From Glutinoglossum americanum (Eukaryota > Ascomycota > Geoglossomycetes > Geoglossales > Geoglossaceae), in the NCBI GenBank assembly GCA_020080175.1, contig JAGHQL010000012.1, forward strand, positions 163,370 through 227,369: 64,000 bases of DNA, written 5' to 3'. How positions within the stretch are numbered: the first letter of the stretch is position 1; each line of letters starts with the position of its first letter. The notes below the pieces were generated by a model that saw nothing but the letters and a program-made list of their open reading frames with translations, had not been told where the DNA came from and made no database searches. A program made the translations under genes and the position numbers. Shown piece by piece: positions 36,338 through 45,884 of the stretch.

Positions 36338-37859
36338 ATCTTAAATAAATCCACAATGCAATCTTTCAGAAGTCTGGAAGAGAGCAGCCTGTAATGCCAT
36401 GGGACAATATTTAGGCACCACAAGGCGGAAACAACAATGCTATGAATCTTCAAATGAATGCTGCTGGTAGGAACTTAGCTGCGACTGCCATCCTAGGAAA
36501 TCCTTATTAGCACCAAAGTCCAACGTGTCATAACACCTCAGGTATTGGATTTTATATTTATAATGTGTACGTATGTGTGAGTGTGTATAGTATATTGTGG
36601 TATAAAGCTAATTTTTTTATAGAGAATTTTAAATGTCATATGTTTTGTCACCACTATCGAGGCTGCAGATATCAGTTACCGAGGATGGCTAAAGGCTAAT
36701 AATTATCGAAGCCCGAAGTTGCGATAGCTGCAGGTAGTGGGCGACTGGTCGTTTTTGTGGTGACCAAGAGTAATCATGTAGTGGGTGTAAATAAGGAGGT
36801 AATAGCGGTTAACCTAGTAAGTAATATTAAACTGCCATGGCCGCGAGGCCGCAGCCGTGATATTGGCCATCGAGAATGGCCCGAGGCTAAGTTCGACCGG
36901 TTTGATCCAGCGACTTCCCAACTCTCTCCACCTTATCACCCTGTTCGACCTTTCATCTGCCTATCTGATAATCCTGTTCATCGGCCTCGCTGGCTCTTAG
37001 ACAGATATCACGGGAAAACATTACCCAGCATCGCTCCGGGATAACCTTAACTACCAAGCCATGGAATAGAATGTGCCTCGCCCCTTAAGAACCCGATCCC
37101 ACCAGCCGGTCGTCTTTCGGCCAATATCTCCGTGCATTATTGTTGTTTTATTAAATCTAGTCTTACATGCTGCGCGGCGCATCTGCATTACTACAATCCC
37201 CCCTCCTCAGAGGCCTTCGGGCACAAGTTTTGCTGTGGTTTCTAGTATCGCGATTTAAAGAAGAGTTTCAACCAACCTTATGCCAGGCGGCAATAGCAGA
37301 AGCTTTGTTGACACTCTTGTATGTACTTATTCCTACAGTCTGCCATCCGGTACAGGCCGGGGTCTGTGGGGAACGTCTGCGGGGAAGTTTAGCCTTCCAG
37401 TAACTCGTTCATCTGATATATCCCTCACAGACGACCGGTGCTAGCCCCTATACGGAAAATGAGATGATCATTCCTCCGCCAAGATTTGTGATTAGACGCA
37501 AGATGCGTGTATCTCACCCACATTCCCCATGGCCGTGTTGAAATCATGACAGCCGGGCTAGAACTCTAGGATTGCAGTCGCATGCTAGAAATCCAAAACG
37601 CATTCGCCCGATGATCTGCTCATTCTTTACGACGATTCCCACTCCTTCAGGGACGGAATCCCTATATGCCAATTTCGGAATGCGGTAAAGTCGAACCTGG
37701 CTCTTCCGTCCTGCCGTAGAGTGGCTCTGAATGGTGTAGTCCTGCCGCACGTTTCACATTGCGCTAGGAGAAGAGTATACTCTGTTGAGTCACATAAAAG
37801 AGCGTATAATTGGAGGCAACCGACTTGATGGAATCACCTCTGCGATTGGCTTCGCTGTA
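36338..37859. other. Intergenic accessory DNA with one copy of a diverged repeat
   Basis: No gene is supported. The stretch 37012-37088 is one copy of a roughly 75-bp repeat whose partner lies at 39081-39157. Confidence 0.45.
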
Positions 37860-38423
37860 TTAATTAAGGAGATTTTGAAGCTTTTTTTCAATATCACCTA
37901 GTGGAGGAACTCGACAAGGCGTGCTCGAGAAGTCGAAAGCATTCTCTCGTTGGACCCGAAAGAGTTCAAAGGGGTATATTCGTTCCAGGCAATCGAGGAA
38001 TCTTGATGCGGATCCGGCAGCCAACTCGGCGATATGGGGAAGAACTTCAACAAAACCAAAGCAGTTACCCACCTCACTCGTTCTCCAAGAGGAATATTCC
38101 ATTACTGTGCCCACTGAATCCAGTTCCAGAGATACTCTGTTCCCTTGAACGCGCGGGGCCATATGTGCAGCCCGGGTCTGGATCGCTAAGCCCCACATAT
38201 TCGAAGTCATTACAGTGTGGCCTTTGAGCCAATAAGCTTTGTCATATGATGGCTCGTCAGAAGGACGTAGTAACAGAGGACTAAAGTCACTGCCTTCTAG
38301 ACATCTCCTTCCAAGAAGTGCTAGTATTCCATGTGGCCTCACAGGGGTTGTACGATAAGTAGTGGTTGTCGAGTCTGATAGGGATTTTCTGCTGGAAAGG
38401 GAGGGAACACGATATCTCCCCAA
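37860..38423 (-). pseudogene. Orphan open frame, possible gene remnant
   Basis: An open frame of about 187 codons on the minus strand has protein-like composition (for example YDKAYWLKGHTVMTSNMWGL, EVGNCFGFVEVLPHIAELA, FLDCLERIYPFELFRV). No ATG marks its 5' end; the frame begins without one and the upstream sequence continues in a different phase (SVPDLPWGDIVFPPFP). This looks like a truncated or frameshifted gene. I do not recognise the family. It lies in repeat-bearing accessory DNA, which fits decay. Confidence 0.35.
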
Positions 38424-39359
38424 GGTAGATCTGGAACGCTGGTGGGAGGAGAGCGTGGTAGCAGAAGTAAGAGTACTGCGCGGGAGAGGTCCTCTGGCTC
38501 TCTTAACGGACCGTTACCATTACCACTGGATAAACATTCATGTTCGACTCCTCCACACAAAGATAGTCATTCGTTACCGCCGAATCGAATACATCGCCTT
38601 GTCATCGTGATTATGGAAAGGGTGTTCGTAAGGCAAGCTCTCTAGTCGGGATACTTGCTGCGCTGGAAGGTAATATTGAAGGTGACTATTCCCAGAATAC
38701 ATCCTCGTCCTCACTTCGCCGCCACAATAATTACCGTCTCATTTCATTCCAAATTCGTTCGCGTCGTATCTAGCACCTTCAGCACCTTCCCCCAAAACTA
38801 ATACTCAAAGCTCTCCTTTTGGTTCCCCTCGTTAATAAGCAAAGGTCCCTTAATCCTGATCGCATGGCCATCTTGCAGCCCCCTTTCACTCAGGTAATCG
38901 GGCGCGAGTAAGGCAGCGTGACAGAAAAGACATATGACGCTACTGTTTTGTCTGTAGAGAGCTTTGAGATCGGACAGGGTGGGGTTAAGGGTATCTAGAT
39001 CTAATTAGCTTTCTTTCGGCCGTAGAGCCACCCACTTGAGTTAGGGGTAGTTGGCTGCGTAGCAGCCGACCAGGTCTAGCGGGAAGACGTTACCCAACAT
39101 CGCTCTAAAATGACCTTAACTACCAAGCCATAGAATAAAACGTGGTTCCTCTCTTGGAAACTCAGTATCATCAACCAATCTTCTAATTTAAATAAAGCAA
39201 AAAATGTAGTGCTATAATAATTACCTTTAGCTTATAGTGGCTTTACTAACGTTTGAATATTGGGTGTTGATTCATAGTGATATGGTTAAAGACAGCATTA
39301 AAATCCTAGGTAACTGAGGCCTAGAAAAGCTGTCAGTTCCACATCGCTCCCTGTTGAGA
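38424..39359. other. Intergenic accessory DNA with second copy of the diverged repeat
   Basis: The copy lies at 39081-39157. No gene is supported. Confidence 0.45.
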
Positions 39360-40737
39360 CTATGGTCTTACCAATTTAAGTTCTTTTGCAGCGTCTACAT
39401 TTCTGTCCCCCTGATCCCATGGCAATATCCGGCGAGAGGCAACGAGGGCTAAGCCTTTGACCTGCGACAGCCAGGCGCGGTTTCGTGGGGCGGTGGTTGG
39501 GCCACGACATGTTGTAGAGTTCACATCCAAAATACTCTCATTGGCGGCTAGGCTGTACTTTTCACCTGGTTCAATCCACTGGCCGATAAGCTTAGGATAG
39601 TCTGAACCTAAGGGCCTGAAAGGCAAGCTAGTAATCTGACTCTGTTCCCGAAACTCTGCTCCTACTAATTCAACAGACGCTTGGACATAGTGTAGCCATG
39701 TTACTGTCGGTAATAAAAGGGATCGACGAAGGTAGCCCCTTGCTCAAACAAAGGCTTATGAAGTCCAAATTATGCTCCATGGAAAACGATGCAGAAATGC
39801 TTACAATCCTCATGCCTGTAATATGGTTATCAATTACAAAAGATTCAGCTCAAGGGAAACTTACGTCGAGATCTACCATGAGGCCAAGCACATACCGTAA
39901 CGGGATCCGGGCGAAAACGCAGCCTTCAATCATCAGTAACCCTGCATGCGGGTGCAGAGGCCCCACTTCCAGCGCTACAGCTTCAAACCCCTCACCATCA
40001 AATGACATCTGTATCGAGAGACCAGTCTATGACTCGCCATTACAGCCAAGGCAAGTAGAATTGCCACTGTCAAACACAAATCGCACCCCCGTTGTAAATC
40101 TTCGGTCTCCAACCATAACTAAAGTAGCTTTCAAGCTGTATAGTTGGGATATTAGGCTACCATCGAAAGATACTTCCCTGTGTGTGAGCTCTTGGCGCCC
40201 TCGCCCTGGGAATTTCCCAGGGGGAACGCATGTGATTTTGCGTGACCTCCCTAGAGAGAGATCTAACGTTGGAGAGCCGAATACTATCTGGCTCTCGATC
40301 GTGGAGACGAGTTCCGCCAAATACTCAGCGAGATGCCAAATTCCCTTCCGACTCGTAAAGCTTTTGTACTTTGGGCTGCTTTTGCACTGCTCTCCTACGA
40401 AAACGTACCAATTCCCCCACACGCAGGTCTCCAGGCGACAAGGGGACTTCACAAGTCCCAACTCATTCCGTGGCCAGAACCTAGATTTTCAGGATTCCAT
40501 TGAAAGCTTCGCCAAAGTTGTCTTTCTTGATGACAGTCGTAGGTTTAAGATATCAATGGACAACAAATAGGGTAGAATCTCGGATATAAGCTCATACAGA
40601 AAAATCCAAAATGGGGCGTGAGCCTGGAGAGCCCTTCTTCCGAGATTTAGAGCCTTCAAAGAAAAATCAATTGCCAATCGCTTTCCGGCTTCATGCTCAT
40701 TTAAGAGGTCTTCAGGGGGGAGTCGGGGATCGGCCAT
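39360..40737 (-). pseudogene. F-box-type protein gene broken by an in-frame stop
   Basis: The minus-strand ATG at 40737 opens a frame with an F-box-like helix set, PFWIFLYELISEILPYLLSI then DILNLRLSSRKTTLAKLS. A TGA follows after MES exactly where fungal relatives have Trp (FWKSRF-type); the frame continues as KSRFWPRNELGLV and onward through REVSFDGSLISQLYSLKA, RRFTTGVRFVFDSGNS and SFDGEGFEAVALEVGPLHPH. A GTAAGT donor near 39860 suggests an intron, after which QSQITSLPFRPLGSDYPK and SQVKGLALVASRRILPW complete the protein to the stop at 39360. TGG to TGA is the G-to-A change expected from RIP or simple decay. F-box proteins recruit targets to SCF ubiquitin ligases; this copy probably does not. 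Confidence 0.6.
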
Positions 40738-41559
40738 TAAGGGAGAGTCCTAATCCATGCTAAGCCATCGATAGTCTTGAAAAGAACCAGCCCCACCATA
40801 GTCGTGGCCCCAGCTGAGCGCACCATTTTGATACCACATACTGTTTAGAACAGTGAATAAAACGTTGAAGCCCCCCTCATGAGCATACCTTTAGAATAAT
40901 TGCTATAGAGCTCCCAGCATACGGCGTGGAACGGAAAGCAAGAATCTTCTTCACCTTATTGACTGTTCTTGAATTTGAAATGCTGTGACATGCCTTCCGT
41001 AGGTAAATTGAAGGGGTAAACACGATTATCCACGAACCCAATTTCCATCAGAACAATACACCGCTCGATTCTATAAACTAAGAGTGTCATTGGTAAGACA
41101 CGTACTTAATTAAGATACTTGAGCTACCACTTACTTGCACGAATAGCCTTATACTATAGGGGTAAGTTTTCGCTTTCGCGGTCTGGCGGAGCAAGAACAA
41201 CCACAAATAGGGCAATAGAAATGGCGGTAACCCATCAGCTTATCATTCCAATGTAGTGATATTATGTATCATGTAAAATCTGGACAAGGGAGGCAATTGT
41301 GCTACTGGATTAATGAGAACAGTGATATAAGGAACGGACAGCCCAACGATCGCTTATATATACGATACAATGCGAAAGCTCAACCCAACAAAACCATGAA
41401 TGACAACAGTTGAGATAAGGATTGGACTGGTTGACTCGCTTGCGGTCCTAGGATAAAACCCATGGCGCAGGCCGCTGGACGCTAGAGCAGCGCGATGCGC
41501 TAGCTAATTGGTGCGTGACTGCATGATGCAAGATCCTAGATAAATAGGGACTCTCCGTA
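40738..41559. other. Intergenic region left of the mariner element
   Basis: No gene is seen. It ends at the TA dinucleotide (41558-41559) that flanks the mariner terminal repeat. Confidence 0.45.
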
Positions 41560-43323
41560 CAGAGGCTCAGCCCAAAAGTCTTAAGACTCTTAACTAGCCT
41601 CTAGTTAAGCGAGACTCACCAAAACTTCCAGTCGCCAAAATGCCTGGTCACGCAACACCTATATCCCTTTGTGCACAAGCTTTTGCACTTCTCCAAGAAG
41701 GTATTCCGGTATCTAGAATTATTGAGATTACCGGTTTATCTAAAGCTACAATTTATCATATTAAAAAAATCGCTTTTGAATAAGACTATGATCCTGAAGT
41801 GAGCAAAGAATTCAAAGATGAATTTTGTACCAATGCTTCCTGCTCTGGAAGACTCAAAGTGATCACAGAAGAAAGTTTAGCTGAGGTAGTAAAAATAGTT
41901 CAAGCAAGTCAGGAAGGAAGAGAAATGACAGCACAAGAGATAGGATTTTCAGTTGGTATTTTAAGAATGTCAGCACTATGAGTATTATATTCATATAATT
42001 TAAGGAAGTTTAAATCTACTTAGAAGACTAGTTTAATTATAGAAATATGAAAAGCTAGATATGAGTTTGCTTTAAAATATAAAGATTGGAAGCTAGAGGA
42101 TTGGAAGAGTGTTATCTAAACTGATGAAACTAGTATTATATTAGGTCATTACCAAGGTACTGTTAGAGTCTGGAAAATAAAAGAAAAGTAATATGATAGT
42201 ATTGTCATCAGAACTCAATGGAAAAGAGCTTTAAAATTTATATTTTGAAGTTGTTTTTCTTATGATAAGAAAGGCCTAATACATATTTAGACTTTTGAAA
42301 CAGTACAAAAGTATAAAATTACAGATAAAAAGTTAGAAATATTGAATAGTATTCAAGAACTAGAGTTTAAAATTTAATGGGAATTAAATACTAGTATACA
42401 ACATTTGAATCTTAAATGTTGGCCTTCAGAAAGAGTACTTAAATAGAAATTCAATAAGAAGATAGGTAAGCTTGTTAGAAATACTAAGATTGGAGAAATT
42501 GATTGGTACCGATATGAAAAAGTTATTTTGATAAAAAAACTTATTTTATTTGCAAAAGAGTTTATAAAGGATCAGCTAAAGACAGTTGTTCAAGAAGACA
42601 AAGTACCTACATATGCATATTTAGCTTAGATAAAAATTTATAATATTTTTAATATGTAATAACTATTATAGCCAGGAAATTTTCCTGACCTTAATATAAT
42701 TGAACTAGCTTAAGCCTACCTCAAGAGAGCAACTACAAAGAAAAGACCTTTCAAAATACAAAAAGAAGCAACTGAAGCATAGACTAAGACATAGGCAGAC
42801 CTTGAGTAGAGTAGAATTCAGGCTTGAATTGAGTACATTAAGTCTCATATTGATAAAGTTATTGAGTTGGAGGGCAAGAATAATTATTATGAAAGTGTCA
42901 TGGCGTGCAGAGCCGTAAGGGGCAGAGCTCGCGAGCTTGGACCAATATGCGGTCTGTGCTTGAGCCAAGCCCGCAAGCCCTTTTTCTGACTGACGGAGTT
43001 AACCCTTCAACCTCCATCAGTCAACACACCTCTTGTATATAGTTCATCTAATAGAAGTCACCCAGTGGCCTATATCCATCCTCCTACTCAGCCTATCTAC
43101 CTCTGACATCCCGCCGGACCTCCTGTCAAGCTATGACACTCATTCGAGCTCGAGAACTCATCCGCGAGCTCACGAACGACCTCCCGAATGACCCCCTCAA
43201 GCCCCGAGTGCCCACGGCACCCCCTTAGGACTTGACAGAAAGACAAGCTTAATTAAGTTTTAGTAGAACATAGCTTAAGTGAAGTTTAAATGAAAGTTTT
43301 AAAACTTTTAGATTCGGCCTCTG
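41560..43323 (+). mobile_element. RIP-degraded Tc1/mariner-type transposon
   Basis: The ends are inverted repeats, CAGAGGCTCAGCCCAAAAGT at 41560 and its diverged complement ending GGCCTCTG at 43323, flanked by TA on both sides (41558-41559 and 43324-43325). Inside, one broken frame shows a transposase: an N-terminal helix-turn-helix (ALLQEGIPVSRIIEITGLS), a first catalytic block with TDETS and GTVRVWK near 42120-42175, and a DDE/D block PGNFPDLNIIELA followed by AYLKRAT near 42675-42735. More than ten stops interrupt it, mostly TAG where CAG or TGG is expected, and the DNA is very AT-rich. The element contains a 342-bp solo LTR plus a 5-bp duplication, so its own length was about 1417 bp. It is dead. 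Confidence 0.88.
42896..43237. mobile_element. Solo LTR inserted in the mariner element
   Basis: The 342-bp sequence starts TGTCA and ends TGACA, the short inverted termini of an LTR. It is flanked on both sides by GAAAG (42891-42895 and 43238-43242), a perfect 5-bp target-site duplication. No coding sequence is present, as expected after LTR-LTR recombination. In contrast to the surrounding mariner it is GC-balanced and keeps many CpA and CpG sites, so it was not (or hardly) hit by RIP. A diverged copy lies at 44099-44394 and another starts at 63950. Confidence 0.85.
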
Positions 43324-45230
43324 TAGACAATATTCAGATAGCTAAGAAAGTACCAATAGATATAATATCAAGACAGCTGAGTGCTGTAACCCAATACCTG
43401 TACCCTCAGCAGATTACTAAGCAACTAGACTTTTAAAGCCAGAACCTAATCTAGCTTAACCTATAGTATAGTTTGTAAAATATTGTAAGAACTCTTGATG
43501 TCAAGGTGACATAAAGGTACTCTGACGTTAAGGATTCTAGAGAAGTTTAGTAACAGTATAACGTAGCACTGCATAACAACAACGATGGCTAGTCACCTGA
43601 CCTACATGTAGATAAAACTTAGGTATATAAGGACTAATAAGTTAGTTTAATAGTTTAAGGATGACTATACATCAGTCTGACTTAAAATATATGGTAGTCA
43701 GGATAGACTTGATTCTAGTAAGTAAGAAATGTAAAAGACTGATCACTGACCTCCAAGCAAGAGGCTAGTGGGTCATATATATACATGACTGTGAACGTAT
43801 AATAGCTGGAAGACATTGTCAACATCATGTGAACTAATTATTTAACTGTAGAGGCTCAGTGGCCTCGCCAAGTAACCAACCACGGATCATGACAAATATT
43901 ATAAATTACTTACTAAGAGTGTGAGACTTTTTACTTAGAGGTCATAGTTTTAATATAGTACCATTTACACCCTATCATATTTCTCTATCATACTACCTAC
44001 AAAGACTCTATTTTTATAGAACTTCATAATCTAATTTATTAATATATATACTTAACCTTAAAGGTATTAAACTTATCAAATTATTTTTAATATTTTATTG
44101 TTACAATACACAGAGCCATAAGGAGCACAGCTTATAAACCTATACTAAGATATAGTCTATGCTCGAGTCAAGCTCACTAGCTTCTTTTCTAACTAATAGA
44201 GTTGATTCTTCAACCTCTATTAATTAACACACTTCTTGTATATAGCCTAACCACCTCCCTCCATTATCTTGCTAAATCTCCTGCCAGGCTATAACATCTA
44301 TTTGAGCTCAAGAACTTGCCTGCAAGCTTATGGACACTTTCTCAAATAATTCTCTTGAACCTCAAGTACCCACAGTACCCTTTAGAACCTGATATTTATA
44401 TAAAAGATATAGTTAGCATTGTCTATACTACTTTTACTTGCCTTACTAGATTGGTACTAGTATAGTGCTTACATTCTGAAAGCTTTTAAGTATGATATCA
44501 TATATCGTGAACTTCATATTCTTTTTGAAGGAGGTCACTAGCCTTATTAGGAAGATAGTAATTAGTTTTATTACATATTAAATAATAACAGATTTTAGCT
44601 CTTTATATAGCTGCACCATAAAGACATAATATTATATAACTCAATTATTTAGCTGTAGTAGTCATACTGACTACATAGATACTAGCACATTACTACTGCA
44701 ATCTATCAGACTTACGCTAAGGTCTAATAATTTATATACTACCTTTTAAATTTTTTTATTACTTTTACTTTTTATTATATAAATTCAATTAGTTTATTAA
44801 ATAAATTTTTTAATAATACTTTTTAACCTTTTAACAATACTACAAAAAACTTATTTTTAACTTTTTGACTTTTAATAATAAGTATTAGAAGTTGTAAATA
44901 TACCTAATCAAATTAAAATTAAATAAATAAAAATATTATTTTATTAATACAATTTTATTGTTTGCAAATTATACTCTAATAATTTTTATAATATAGATTT
45001 TAATATTATAGAAAAAATAAACTAGTAAATAATTAAATATATAAATTAAAGTAAATTTATCTCTATTATATTATCTTATTATTGAAATCTTATAATAATA
45101 TCTTTAAGCTATAGGAATACCATAGCTATTAATATACTACTATTGCAATTTCATATATAGGCTAGGTAGTCTGGTTGACAACTGTAGTTAGTTTTATATA
45201 TTATTATTATCTCACTAAGGCCGCAGCATC
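43324..45230. other. AT-rich RIP-degraded repeat DNA
   Basis: From the right end of the mariner to about 45,215 the DNA is extremely AT-rich, especially 44720-45150, and holds no gene. It contains the degraded LTR copy at 44099-44394 and a possible further LTR at 43499-43894 (TGTCA...TGACA with an internal TATATAAGG, no matching target duplication). Composition returns to normal abruptly near 45,215. Confidence 0.7.
44099..44394. mobile_element. RIP-degraded copy of the same LTR
   Basis: This aligns with the solo LTR at 42896-43237 along its whole length: CAGAGCC(A/G)TAAGG near the start, CACACTTCTTGTATATAG in the middle, and CCTCAAGTACCCACAGTACC near the end. Differences are overwhelmingly C-to-T or G-to-A towards this copy, plus small deletions (296 versus 342 bp). 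The inverted termini are lost to mutation (TGTTA at the left, TGATA at the right). Confidence 0.75.
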
Positions 45231-45884
45231 AACATGTCTGTTTGGCTCGCCTAACGGCTCACTTCAAGATGCGCCTCCCCCGCATCAAACTGGCTGAACC
45301 GCCAGCTTCAGGCCGGTTCAACCAGCCCCCCATATGTGACTACGGGCAGGAAGGATAGGCTTGCGCCATTCCAGCTGCAGGCCAATGCCAATACCGCTGC
45401 CGCGTCCCGTGTTGCTTGCCCGAAGAGTGCTGATTCGGCCTCATTGGCCGCCTTAGGTTGCTTTCGCCTCGACGATCACCTCCTCAGCTCTCCTCCGGAC
45501 GAATGGTTCCCTCTGCTCGTCGCCACGAGCATGCCAGATGGGTAATGTGTCATACTGTCTCCACTGCGGCCCGTCCCGCCTGTCCCGATTACGACCCAGA
45601 AAGGGTTTAGCTGGCCATTGTCCGTGCACAATGGCGGGCGCGAGCGGCGGTCTTGGGGCATCAGCCAGCCACTGGTCGAAGTCGTTATGGCGGGGAGGAA
45701 TCCCAGAGCTTGAACTTCTTATAATCTGCCCAATCTCCTTGACGCATCAGTCTTGACCATCGTCTGTGTTTGAATTTCATGTCCATTTTTTGCTTCCATC
45801 ACTACGAGAATCAACTTGCTCATCGAACGAACTGCCCAATCTTTGTCTTCCGCGGCAGTACAGTCCGCTTATGCAAGGGCCAAA
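45231..45884. other. Laccase upstream region
   Basis: GC-normal DNA between the AT-rich block and the laccase start. It has a hairpin with 12-bp arms (one mismatch) at 45290-45325. A 69-codon open frame at 45336 is not family-like and was not called. Confidence 0.45.

Noticed and set aside
39698-40570. 290-codon open frame on the plus strand
   Set aside because: It is antisense to the F-box-type pseudogene, whose minus-strand sequence matches a protein family.
45336-45545. 69-codon frame upstream of the laccase
   Set aside because: Low-complexity composition, no family resemblance and no splice partner.
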